This document shows positions 25,145 to 33,112 of a DNA stretch of 33,310 nucleotides, one piece after another (within the stretch, counting starts at the first letter, position 1; each line of letters opens with the position of its first letter). The position numbers and the translations under genes were made by a program. The DNA is from an uncultured Clostridia bacterium (GTDB lineage Bacteria; Bacillota; Clostridia; TANB77; CAG-508), in assembly GCA_947628425.1 (NCBI GenBank), contig CANQZV010000009.1:1-33310 (forward strand), read 5' to 3'. Below the pieces are notes generated by a model that was given only the letters and a program-made list of their open reading frames with translations, had not been told where the DNA came from and did no database searches.

Positions 25145-26368
25145 TTATTTATTAATATAATTTTTAAATATGTTATAAGATTTATTTAATGCATTTATTA
25201 ACTTGTCTACATCTTCTTTTGTATTATAAATGTAAAAACTTACTCTGCATGTAGAATCAATTCCTAAGTATCTCATTAATGGTTGAGCACAGTGATTTCC
25301 GCTTCTTATACAAACTCCTTCAGAATCTAAAATGCTTGCAACATCATGTGGATGTACGCCTTTTATATTAAACGAAATAACTCCAGAATGATTTTCGCTA
25401 TTTGGTGTTAAATATAATGTTATGAAATCTAATTTTGATAACTTTTCTTTTGCATAGTTTACTAATTCTTTTTCTATTTTTTGTATTGTATCGTAACCAA
25501 TATTCTCAATATAATCAATTGCCGCCCCTAAACCTATTACTCCTTCAACATTTTGTGTTCCAGCTTCAAATTTATTTGGAAGTGGTGCAAAAGTTGTTTC
25601 TTGTTCATATACATATTCTATCATATCTCCACCCATCAAAAATGGATTCATTTTATTTAATAAATTCTTTTTTCCATATAATACTCCTATTCCTAATGGT
25701 GCAAGAATCTTATGTCCTGAGAATACTAGAAAGTCTGCATCTAAATCTTGTACATCAATTTTCATATGTGGAATACTTTGTGATGCATCTACAATAACAA
25801 TTGCCCCTTTTTTATGTGCATATTGAATAATTTTCTTTACATTATTTATTGTTCCTAAAACATTAGATATTTGTGTAATTCCTACTATTTTTGTTTTATC
25901 TGTGATTTTACTTTCAATTTCTTCGTTAGACAATTCAAATTCTTCATTAATATACATATAATTAAGTTTACTTCCTGTTACTTTAGATACTTTTTGCCAT
26001 GGAACTAGATTAGAATGATGTTCCATAATGGAAATAACAATTTCATCATCCTTTTTTAAATTATTCAATCCATATGAATATGCAATTAAATTTAAACTTT
26101 CTGTTGCATTTTTTGAGAAAATAATCTCTTCTCTATGTTTTGCATTTATAAATGTAGCAATTTTTGTTCTAGTATTTTCATATACTTCTGTTGCTTCTAT
26201 GCTCAATGAATAAGCACCTCTATGTGGATTTGCATTATGTTTTTTATAAAATTCATTTATAGCTTTTATAACTTGAATTGGTTTTTGAGTAGTTGCAGCA
26301 CTATCTAAATATACTATTTTTTTGTTTTCTAAAATTGGAAAATCTTTTTTAATTTCTTCTGAATTCAT
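25145..26368 (-). CDS. sufS: Cysteine desulfurase SufS
   Basis: PLP enzyme (group II) that takes sulfur from cysteine as an enzyme-bound persulfide. In its 407 residues the start LDSAATTQKP is typical, with ISIMEHHSNLVPWQ (about 112-125), IVDASQSIPHMKID (about 192-205), PLP-binding Lys220 in SGHKILAPLGIG, and active-site Cys360 in RSGNHCAQPLMRYLG. AAAGGAATT precedes the ATG. It lies between sufD and sufU, the standard SufCDSUB gene set, here in the order C, B, D, S, U. Confidence 0.97.
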   Translation of the reverse strand: MNSEEIKKDFPILENKKIVYLDSAATTQKPIQVIKAINEFYKKHNANPHRGAYSLSIEATEVYENTRTKIATFINAKHREEIIFSKNATESLNLIAYSYGLNNLKKDDEIVISIMEHHSNLVPWQKVSKVTGSKLNYMYINEEFELSNEEIESKITDKTKIVGITQISNVLGTINNVKKIIQYAHKKGAIVIVDASQSIPHMKIDVQDLDADFLVFSGHKILAPLGIGVLYGKKNLLNKMNPFLMGGDMIEYVYEQETTFAPLPNKFEAGTQNVEGVIGLGAAIDYIENIGYDTIQKIEKELVNYAKEKLSKLDFITLYLTPNSENHSGVISFNIKGVHPHDVASILDSEGVCIRSGNHCAQPLMRYLGIDSTCRVSFYIYNTKEDVDKLINALNKSYNIFKNYINK

Positions 26369-26454
26369 TTATAATTCCTTTCTATAAATAATAATAATTT
26401 ACTATAATATAACTAACATTTTTTCTATTCATTTTATTTTAACTCCATAATATT

Positions 26455-27513
26455 TTAATCTAGTCTAATATTAATTTCTTTTAAAATTTGTTTTTGTAAT
26501 TCTTTATTTTCAATATTTTCTAATACTTTATTAAACATTGCTCTTACAATTAATTTCATTGCTTCTTTTAATTCAAACCCTCTACTCATAATATAAAATA
26601 ATTCTTTTTCTCCTATTTTTCCTGCACTACTAGAGTGATTACCTTCTACATCTTCTTCGCTACATAATAGCATTGGTAATGATATAGATTTAGCAGTGTC
26701 TGATAATAACATACAAAATTCACTCTCATCTCCCATTGCCTTTTTACAACCTTTTTTAAAATCAATTGTTCCCTTAAAATGTTTATTAGCATTATCTTTT
26801 ATAGCACCTTGAACTTCTATATTAATATTTGCTTTTTCTCCTCTAAGCTCTCCTATATAATTAAAATCAAATAATTGATTTTCTTTTCCTAAATAGATTG
26901 TATTAATTTTATTATCTGCATTATTTTCCAATAGATTTGAATAATAATTAGTAATACTATTTTTACCTCCAAAATCAATTATTGTGTAATTTACCTTTGC
27001 ATTTTGTTTTAATTCATTTTCTACACTAATAAAATTATAAGATTTTAAATTCAATAAATTTAATAAAATAATATTAATATGTGCATTTTTCTTTGCTATC
27101 ACCTTTAAAATACCATTATGAAAAGCTTGTATATTTTCAAGTGACTGATATTTTATTATAATGGTAGCTTTTGAATTTTCATTTGCTACTACTTGAATAT
27201 TATCTACTAAATTAATATTATCTTCATCAAATTCAAAATCAACAATTAATTCTTTATTTGTTTTACCATCTACTAAAATGTTTAATTTTTGATTAGCATT
27301 TTCTTTTACTTGTTTTTCTAAAATTGTTCCTAAACCATAAGTTAAATTAGTATTATTAACATTATTATCTATTTTTATATTTGAGGATTCATTCACAATA
27401 GTAATATTTTCAAAATTTCCTATACTATCTGGAATATTTATATCATCTAACTTTATATTATTAATATTAAAGTTTCTAGAAGTTCTAACTGGAGTTTCAT
27501 TTAATTTTAGCAT
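26455..27513 (-). CDS. sufD: Fe-S assembly scaffold subunit SufD
   Basis: 352-residue beta-helical partner of SufB in the SufBC2D scaffold. The N-terminus is variable; the C-terminal half holds the recognisable parts: ANKHFKGTIDFKKGCKKAMG, the SEFCMLLSDTAKSISLPMLL region, EDVEGNHSSSAGKIGEKELF with the family's conserved His, and MSRGFELKEAMKLIVRAMF. It follows sufB by 37 bases. Divergence of the N-terminal 100 residues is usual for SufD. Confidence 0.92.
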   Translation of the reverse strand: MLKLNETPVRTSRNFNINNIKLDDINIPDSIGNFENITIVNESSNIKIDNNVNNTNLTYGLGTILEKQVKENANQKLNILVDGKTNKELIVDFEFDEDNINLVDNIQVVANENSKATIIIKYQSLENIQAFHNGILKVIAKKNAHINIILLNLLNLKSYNFISVENELKQNAKVNYTIIDFGGKNSITNYYSNLLENNADNKINTIYLGKENQLFDFNYIGELRGEKANINIEVQGAIKDNANKHFKGTIDFKKGCKKAMGDESEFCMLLSDTAKSISLPMLLCSEEDVEGNHSSSAGKIGEKELFYIMSRGFELKEAMKLIVRAMFNKVLENIENKELQKQILKEINIRLD

Positions 27514-27550
27514 ATTTACTTTTATTCCTTTCTTTTATTTTAAATAAAAT

Positions 27551-28951
27551 TTATCCTATAGCACCATCTAGTTCAAGATTAATAAGATTATTCATTTCAA
27601 CTGCATATTCTATAGGTAATTCTTTAGAAATCGGATAAGCAAATCCTCTTACAATCATGGCTTTTGCATCTTCTTCTGATAATCCTCTGCTCATTAAATA
27701 GAATATTGCTTTATCACTAATTTTTCCTATTTTTGCTTCATGTGAAAACTCTACTTCATCTGTTCTAATATCATTAACAGGAATTGTATCAGATTTCGAA
27801 ATATCATCTAACATTAATGATTCACATGATACTGAACATTTAGATTTTTTAGCGTTATCATTTATTCTTACCAATGAGCGGTAAGTACAGCTTCCTCCAT
27901 TTTTTGAAATGGATTTTGCATTTACTACACTTGATGTATTTTCAGCATTATGAATTACTTTAAATCCATTATCTAAATTTTGACCTTTTCCTGCAAAAGA
28001 AATTCCAGTATATTCAGTTTTTGCGCCTTTTCCATTTAAAATGCTCATTGGATATAGCATTGATATTTTAGATCCAAAAGATCCTGTAACCCAATCAATT
28101 TGTGCATTTTTTCCTACAACTGCCTTTTTTGTATTTAAATTAAGCATATTCTTTGACCAATTTTCTATTGTTGAATATCTTAAATAAGCATTATCTTTAA
28201 CATATAATTCAACACAGCCAGCATGCAAGTTTACTTTGTTATATTTTGGTGCACTACATCCTTCTATAAAATGCAAGCTTGCTCCTTCATCTACAATAAT
28301 TAATGTGTGTTCAAATTGTCCTGATTCTGGAGAATTTAATCTAAAGTAAGATTGAAGCGGTATATCTACTTTTACACCTTTTGGAACATATACAAAGGAA
28401 CCTCCAGACCATACAGCACCATGTAGCGCAACAAATTTATGGTCATAAATTGGAACACATTTCATAAAATGTTCTTTTACAATTTCTGAATATTCTCTTA
28501 AAGCTGTTTCCATATCTGTATAAATAACACCTTGTTTAATTAGTTCTTCTTTCATACTATGATATACAACTTCTGAATCATATTGAGCACCAACGCCTGC
28601 TAAAGACTTTTTCTCTGCTTCTGGTATTCCTAATTTGTCAAAAGTATCTTTTATATCTTCTGGTACATCTTTCCATGAGTTTTTAAGATCTGTTTTAGGC
28701 TTTACATATGTTGCAATTTCATCCATATTTAATTCAGAAATATCTGGTCCCCATGTTGGAAGTTCTAGCTCATTATATACTTCTAATGCTTTTAATCTAA
28801 ATTGTCTCATCCATTCTGGATCAGACTTCTGTCTTGATATTTCATTAATAATTTCAGCTGTTAAACCTTTTTTTATTTTATAATCATATTCATCTTTATT
28901 TTTTATGTCATAAATATTTCTATTTATTTCGTCTATATTTGTTTTTGACAT
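27551..28951 (-). CDS. sufB: Fe-S assembly scaffold subunit SufB
   Basis: 466-residue scaffold on which the nascent cluster is built. Highly conserved stretches include GVGAQYDSEVVYHSMKEEL, YVPKGVKVDIPLQSYFRLNS, IIVDEGASLHFIEGCSAPKY, CVELYVKDNAYLRYSTIENW, and near the end DIRTDEVEFSHEAKIGKISD and YLMSRGLSEEDAKAMIVRGF. The start has GAAAGGAATT upstream. Unusually, a small gene on the opposite strand separates it from sufC, so sufB may need its own promoter; TTCACC-18-TACAAT on the minus strand (29031-29002) is a weak candidate. Confidence 0.97.
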   Translation of the reverse strand: MSKTNIDEINRNIYDIKNKDEYDYKIKKGLTAEIINEISRQKSDPEWMRQFRLKALEVYNELELPTWGPDISELNMDEIATYVKPKTDLKNSWKDVPEDIKDTFDKLGIPEAEKKSLAGVGAQYDSEVVYHSMKEELIKQGVIYTDMETALREYSEIVKEHFMKCVPIYDHKFVALHGAVWSGGSFVYVPKGVKVDIPLQSYFRLNSPESGQFEHTLIIVDEGASLHFIEGCSAPKYNKVNLHAGCVELYVKDNAYLRYSTIENWSKNMLNLNTKKAVVGKNAQIDWVTGSFGSKISMLYPMSILNGKGAKTEYTGISFAGKGQNLDNGFKVIHNAENTSSVVNAKSISKNGGSCTYRSLVRINDNAKKSKCSVSCESLMLDDISKSDTIPVNDIRTDEVEFSHEAKIGKISDKAIFYLMSRGLSEEDAKAMIVRGFAYPISKELPIEYAVEMNNLINLELDGAIG

Positions 28952-28971
28952 TATTTAATTCCTTTCAATAT

Positions 28972-29000
28972 TTGCAAAATTTTAAAAATTATGTTAAACT
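28972..29000 (+). promoter_or_regulatory. Promoter of the plus-strand small membrane gene
   Basis: TTGCAA (28972-28977), 17 bases, TAAACT (28995-29000) on the plus strand, about 36 bases before the start codon. It lies in the short divergent gap with sufB. An alternative -10 is TATAAA at 29010-29015. Confidence 0.5.
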
Positions 29001-29036
29001 TATTGTACTATAAATTTTATTTGGAGGTGAACAAAT

Positions 29037-29219
29037 ATGGTTACTACTGAAAACATTTTATTCTGTATGGTAATAATAATTGCTCTTTTAATTATTTTAT
29101 GTTTTCTTATTTATACACTTAATAACTATCTTTGCAAAATTCTAAAAACATTAAAAGATATTAGGCAATACATACGGAAATCTACTATTTTTACTAACAA
29201 TGAAGATGAAAAACAGTAG
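29037..29219 (+). CDS. Small single-pass membrane protein inside the suf operon, opposite strand
   Basis: 60 residues. I do not recognise the family. After MVTTENI comes a long hydrophobic segment (about 8-32, including VIIIALLIILCFLIYTL), then a basic helix (NNYLCKILKTLKDIRQYIRK) and a polar tail ending DEKQ, so probably an N-out or N-in single-span anchor with a cytoplasmic basic part. GGAGGTG sits seven bases before the ATG, a promoter-like pair lies upstream, and a strong terminator follows. Those three signals make it a real gene although it is short and runs against everything around it. Its location between sufC and sufB makes its transcript divergent from sufB and convergent with sufC. 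Confidence 0.75.
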   Translation: MVTTENILFCMVIIIALLIILCFLIYTLNNYLCKILKTLKDIRQYIRKSTIFTNNEDEKQ

Positions 29220-29235
29220 TATCTTTTTCACCTTC

Positions 29236-29268
29236 ATTCCAGTTGTTATATCAACTGGAATTTTTTTA
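29236..29268 (+). terminator. Terminator of the plus-strand small gene
   Basis: ATTCCAGTTG (29236-29245) and CAACTGGAAT (29252-29261) pair perfectly around six bases, followed by seven T on the plus strand. No comparable T run follows on the minus strand, so sufC transcripts may pass through it. Confidence 0.9.
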
Positions 29269-29288
29269 TCTAATTAGACAAATATCTT

Positions 29289-30029
29289 TTATTTTTTATA
29301 TTGTTCATATCCATTTTCTTCAATTTTTTTTGCTAATTCTTGATTACCTGTTTTCACAATTTTCCCATCAATTAAAACATGTACATAATCTACTTTTAAA
29401 CTATGTAATATTTTTGTGTTATGAGTAATAATTAGAACTGCATTTTTTTTGTTTTTAAACATTTCTATTCCTTTAGAAACTGTTTTTATTGCATCAACAT
29501 CAAGTCCTGAATCTGTTTCATCTAAAATTGCAAGTTTTGGATTTAAAACTAACATTTGTAAAATTTCATTTTTCTTTTTTTCTCCTCCTGAAAACCCAAC
29601 ATTTAAACTTCTTTCCATATATTCCGGATTCATTTTTAATTCTTCCATATATGTTTTTATTTCTTTCTTAAATTCAAATATTTTTACTGGTTTTTCTGTT
29701 ATTTTATTTTTAGCATACTTTAGAAAATTTGTAACAGAAATGCCTGGTATCTCTTCTGGTAATTGAAAAGACATAAAAATTCCATTTCTTGCTATTTCAT
29801 CTGTTTTTAAATTTGTAATATCTTTACCATCAAATAATACACTACCACTTGTTTTAGTATATAATGGATTATTTAAAATAGCATTTGCAGTTGTTGTTTT
29901 TCCTGAACCATTTGGTCCCATTATTACATGGATTTCTCCTTTATTAATTTCTAAATTAATTCCTTTTAAAATTTGCTTTTTATCCACATTTACACATAGA
30001 TTTTCTATTTTTAATAATTGATTACTCAT
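29289..30029 (-). CDS. sufC: Fe-S assembly ATPase SufC
   Basis: ABC-type ATPase of the SufBC2D scaffold; cytoplasmic, not a transporter. 246 residues with Walker A MGPNGSGKTTTANAIL (about 37-52), the Q-loop region GIFMSFQLPEEIPGISVTNF, the signature GFSGGEKKKNEILQMLVLNP, Walker B LAILDETDSGLDVDAIK and the H-loop IITHNTKIL. It starts 32 bases after the DtxR-family gene and shares its promoter. Confidence 0.97.
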   Translation of the reverse strand: MSNQLLKIENLCVNVDKKQILKGINLEINKGEIHVIMGPNGSGKTTTANAILNNPLYTKTSGSVLFDGKDITNLKTDEIARNGIFMSFQLPEEIPGISVTNFLKYAKNKITEKPVKIFEFKKEIKTYMEELKMNPEYMERSLNVGFSGGEKKKNEILQMLVLNPKLAILDETDSGLDVDAIKTVSKGIEMFKNKKNAVLIITHNTKILHSLKVDYVHVLIDGKIVKTGNQELAKKIEENGYEQYKK

Positions 30030-30061
30030 AATATTTTCCTCTTTCTTTGTTTTATATAATT

Positions 30062-30508
30062 TTAATAAATTTGCTTTCTTCTAGCACAATTTCTACATTT
30101 TTCTTTATTAATATCATAATTACAGTCTAAATTGCTTAATCCTAATTTATTATGTACATATTTTGCCAATTGATTAATTGTTTTATCCGTAAGAGTAGAT
30201 TTTATTTTTTCTGCTTCTATTTTCGCATCATCTTTTTCTAAATTTAATACATCTTTTAAGAATAAATAAACAATATCATACGCTTCTAATATTTTTTTTG
30301 CTAAGTTTTCTCCTTCATTTGTTAATTCTATTACTCCATAAGTTTCATAGTTAACTAAATTGTTTCTCTTTAAATTATTTAGAGCTTTATTTACACTTGG
30401 TTTTGTACAATTCATTTTGTTTGCAATATCAGTTACTCTAATGTAACCATATTGTTTTTTTAAAATATACATTGTTTTTAAATATTCCTCTATTGCTTTA
30501 GATACCAT
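30062..30508 (-). CDS. DtxR/MntR-family regulator heading the suf operon, with a C-terminal cysteine cluster
   Basis: 148 residues. The N-terminal winged helix-turn-helix is clearly DtxR/MntR-like: IEEYLKTMYILKKQYGYIRV, then TDIANKMNCTKPSVNKALNN, then LTNEGENLAKKIL. In a hand alignment to B. subtilis MntR, the ligand positions His77, Glu102 and His103 are Tyr, Lys and Ser here; only the Glu99 equivalent remains. The C-terminus carries Cys129, Cys138 and Cys141 (CX8CX2C) in DCNYDINKEKCRNCARR, and Cys34 lies in the HTH. No SH3-like domain follows. Its position before sufC and an 18-bp palindrome over its own promoter suggest it represses the suf operon and itself, sensing iron or a bound Fe-S cluster. 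The sensing mechanism is inference. Confidence 0.88.
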   Translation of the reverse strand: MVSKAIEEYLKTMYILKKQYGYIRVTDIANKMNCTKPSVNKALNNLKRNNLVNYETYGVIELTNEGENLAKKILEAYDIVYLFLKDVLNLEKDDAKIEAEKIKSTLTDKTINQLAKYVHNKLGLSNLDCNYDINKEKCRNCARRKQIY

Positions 30509-30520
30509 ATTCTCTCCTTT

Positions 30521-30538
30521 TGTTAACTTTGGTTAACA
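30521..30538. promoter_or_regulatory. Palindromic operator over the suf promoter
   Basis: TGTTAAC-TTTG-GTTAACA: two perfect 7-bp half sites with a four-base centre, lying between the -10 box and the ribosome binding site of the DtxR-family gene and covering the expected transcription start. The position fits an autorepressor site. The dyad layout resembles DtxR/MntR-type boxes, but the sequence differs from the consensus operators I know. Confidence 0.75.
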
Positions 30539-30566
30539 TTATATAACATCATGTATCATTTGTCAA
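30538..30566 (-). promoter_or_regulatory. Consensus sigma-A promoter of the dtxR-suf operon
   Basis: Minus strand TTGACA (30566-30561), 17 bases, TATAAT (30543-30538): an exact consensus promoter. Such a strong promoter beneath an operator is typical of genes held off by a repressor and induced fully when it leaves. Confidence 0.92.
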
Positions 30567-30627
30567 TGTTAATATTATTTAAATATGCTCTCTTTACATA
30601 ATATTAAACATTACTTTCCTATTATAC

Positions 30628-30666
30628 AAAAAAACTTATTAGTTTTATCTTCTAATAAGTTTTTTT
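30628..30666 (-). terminator. Terminator overlapping the end of the GH15 gene
   Basis: AAAAAAACTTATTAG (30628-30642) pairs with CTAATAAGTTTTTTT (30652-30666). The stop codon of the GH15 gene sits in the loop, and the upstream arm encodes its last residues (KKLIRR). A U tract follows on the minus strand. Confidence 0.85.
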
Positions 30667-32537
30667 AATACATCTATAAACATAGCATGTGACCATCCTA
30701 GTCCTATTACCCATGCACCATCCATTGTACTATTATTTACTTGTTCTGGTAATAATCCATGTTCGTTACTTCCAATTACTGCAAACTCAAAACATTCTTT
30801 TGCTTTTGTTATACTTCCTGCTTGTAAATAATATTCTGCTAACCATAAATTAGATATTATCCATGGATTTCCTCCTATATAATTATCACCTTCATACCTT
30901 AAATATCCTCCAGTATATGTCCTTAATGTAAGATTCATTTTATCTACTGTATTTAATATTTTCTTTTCTTTTGGAGAAAATAATTTAAATGGATATACTA
31001 AACCTAATAGACTAATATCTATTTTTTTATCTTGGCAGTTTCTAATAAAACTTTTTTTATCTTTGTCATAGAAATTATTAACTATATATTTTTTTATATC
31101 CAATAATTCTTTATTAATTTTAATAGTCGCCTTTGAAATCTGCTCTAGTTTTAATCTATTTTCAGTATACAATGGTTTCACCAAATTATAAATATCTAAC
31201 ATGCAATTTAATGCTGCAAATATTGCTGCTAATGAGTATGTATGAATACTTTCACATTCTTCCCATATGTCATAACTTAACTGCATATTATTTTTGTTTT
31301 GTAATATATCTTCAATATACTTTTCTATATACTTTGTTGCCTTTTCACACATTTTTAAATTTTCTTTTAAGAATTTTATATCTTTTTTATACATGTAGTA
31401 ATCATATACACCATATATTACGGATGCTGTTTCATCAATTTGATAACCCCAAGATGGTGCTATTCTTCCATTTGTATAAAATCTTTGTTCCCATTTACCA
31501 TCTTGACTTTGTGTTGTTTGGCAAAAATTTTTATAAAATTTTTCTACTTCTTTATCCATACCAAGTTCATACATTGCTTTTGTTATAAAAATAGCATCCC
31601 TTGGCCAACAGTATGAATAGCCACCACATTTTGTTCTATTTTCATCCACTTCTGCAGCAGCAGATATTCCACCTGTTTCAGCATTATATAACAATGGAAA
31701 TAGTAAAATTGTTCTTTTATATATTGTTTGTATTTTCTTTTCTTTTTCGTTTTTTGGCTCATTAAAATTAATAGTATTATGTTTTTTTAAATAATTTTTC
31801 CAATATTTTTTAGTATCTGAAAATTGTTTATTAATGTCTAATTTTTTTATTCTGTTAACCTCAGTTACTATCTGTTCAAAAAAATATTTCTCGTTTGGAT
31901 GTACAGATATAATAATATTAATTTCTTTTTCTTCTTGTGGTGATAATTTTCCTATATTATAAGATATTGCAGAATCTGCACTCATACCTACGTAATCTTT
32001 TCCACCTATTTCTGCATCATTTATATTTGCCTCACAATTATTAATTTGATAACTAGATGGTTTATTATTTGAATATATTGACATAGTAAAATCATGAGTA
32101 TATTGAAATAAAGTATCTTCTTTATATATTCCGCTTACTTTATTGTTTTCATTACTTAATATTTTTGAATGAATAAGAAAATTTATATCTAAAGCTATAT
32201 CATGTTCATTTTTAAATTTATATTTTTTTACTAAAATGTCTTCTTTATTAGATACAAAATCTGTCTGAGTTATTTTTAAATTAAAGTATGTATTTTTTAT
32301 TTCCGTTTCTAATATATTTGTATCTTCTATATAACTTTGGTGATAAACATTATTAATATCATCATATAGTTTTATTAGTCTAGAATCGTTTATTTTTACT
32401 CCTACCATAAATTCATCTATTAATTGATTGTAATCAATATTTGGATAATATAATCTTAGCATTTCTCCTTTTTTAGAAAAAGTTGCTCTTAAATTATTGT
32501 TTCCTATTATAGCATTATTAAAGTATTTTTGTTTCAT
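30645..32537 (-). CDS. Glycoside hydrolase family 15 (glucoamylase-like)
   Basis: 630 residues: an N-terminal beta-sandwich of about 270 residues and a C-terminal alpha/alpha-barrel, the layout of prokaryotic glucoamylases. Barrel motifs are GGYSYCWPRDAIFITKAMYE, WGYQIDETASVIYGVYDYY, the likely catalytic acid in YDIWEECESIHTYSLAAIFA, GGNPWIISNLWLAEYY, and the likely catalytic base Glu in GLLPEQVN. It would release glucose from the non-reducing ends of alpha-glucans, or trehalose or isomaltose in some relatives. No signal peptide, so intracellular. It has its own promoter and terminator and is not part of the suf operon. Functionally it pairs with the debranching enzyme at 18859-20895. Confidence 0.9.
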   Translation of the reverse strand: MKQKYFNNAIIGNNNLRATFSKKGEMLRLYYPNIDYNQLIDEFMVGVKINDSRLIKLYDDINNVYHQSYIEDTNILETEIKNTYFNLKITQTDFVSNKEDILVKKYKFKNEHDIALDINFLIHSKILSNENNKVSGIYKEDTLFQYTHDFTMSIYSNNKPSSYQINNCEANINDAEIGGKDYVGMSADSAISYNIGKLSPQEEKEINIIISVHPNEKYFFEQIVTEVNRIKKLDINKQFSDTKKYWKNYLKKHNTINFNEPKNEKEKKIQTIYKRTILLFPLLYNAETGGISAAAEVDENRTKCGGYSYCWPRDAIFITKAMYELGMDKEVEKFYKNFCQTTQSQDGKWEQRFYTNGRIAPSWGYQIDETASVIYGVYDYYMYKKDIKFLKENLKMCEKATKYIEKYIEDILQNKNNMQLSYDIWEECESIHTYSLAAIFAALNCMLDIYNLVKPLYTENRLKLEQISKATIKINKELLDIKKYIVNNFYDKDKKSFIRNCQDKKIDISLLGLVYPFKLFSPKEKKILNTVDKMNLTLRTYTGGYLRYEGDNYIGGNPWIISNLWLAEYYLQAGSITKAKECFEFAVIGSNEHGLLPEQVNNSTMDGAWVIGLGWSHAMFIDVLKKLIRR

Positions 32538-32594
32538 TTTTATTCTCCTTTGTATAAGATGAATTTATTATTTTGTATTAATTACGACTTTATG

Positions 32595-32624
32595 AGTATA
32601 ACATAGTTATAATCTATTTTGCAA
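32595..32624 (-). promoter_or_regulatory. Probable promoter of the GH15 gene
   Basis: Minus strand TTGCAA (32624-32619), 18 bases, TATACT (32600-32595), then about 57 bases to the ATG with AAAGGAG in front. The rest of the gap (32625-32773) is AT-rich with nothing recognisable. Confidence 0.6.
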
Positions 32625-32773
32625 TATAATTTTACATTTTTTTATATAATATGAAAAATATTACCTAAAAAATTTTTTAAATTATATATTAACTTATAAA
32701 CAAAAAAATTATACAGATATTTTAGATTTTTTTTATACTGTATATGTTAATAAATAAAATTTATTATTACATT

Positions 32774-32813
32774 AAAAAAGAGATAAACTTAAAAATAAAT
32801 TTATCTCTTTTTT
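32774..32813 (-). terminator. Rho-independent terminator of cotJC
   Basis: AAAAAAGAGATAAA (32774-32787) and TTTATCTCTTTTTT (32800-32813) form a 14-bp stem with a 12-base loop; a U tract follows on the minus strand. It directly follows the cotJC stop codon. Confidence 0.9.
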
Positions 32814-32816
32814 ATT

Positions 32817-33062
32817 TTAGTTATCACAATCGCAACTATTTGAAGATATAACATTATTATCTTTATCTACTAAGTTATTTAAATTATTCATATAAAACTT
32901 CTTTTGTGCTAATTTGTCTTGAACACCTCTTAGCGCTTCTCCAAAACGTTGAAAATGAACAACTTCTCTTTCTCTTAAGAATTTTAAAGGATCAATTACA
33001 TCAGGATCATCAGCACATAAATCTATTAATTTTTCATAAGTTGCTCTAGCTTTTTGCTCGGT
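32817..33062 (-). pseudogene. cotJC: 3' part of cotJC (spore coat manganese-catalase-like protein), interrupted
   Basis: The last 81 codons and stop of a CotJC-type inner spore coat protein: EQKARATYEKLIDLCADDPD, then DPLKFLREREVVHFQRFGEA, and an Asn/Asp-rich tail ending SCDCDN. Intact CotJC is about 190 residues, so roughly the first 110 are missing. Homology stops abruptly just before the Glu of EQKARATYE; further upstream the frame reads unrelated residues and reaches a stop at about 33101. The retained part has no frameshift or stop and keeps its terminator, plus the Glu and His expected to bind manganese in this region. The neighbouring recombinase end suggests insertion of an element, possibly one excised during sporulation to restore the gene. 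Confidence 0.85.
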
Positions 33063-33112
33063 TAAAGGAATGGCAGTGCAACCTTTTTTGCTATAAAATT
33101 AAAGTGTAATTT
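33030..33112. other. Probable attachment-site junction between element and cotJC
   Basis: Between the recombinase stop codon (33113) and the point where CotJC homology begins (about 33060) lie some 50 non-coding bases. Large serine recombinases typically leave such hybrid sites with the crossover at a two-base core inside an imperfect dyad. The exact core cannot be fixed without the other end of the element. Confidence 0.5.
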
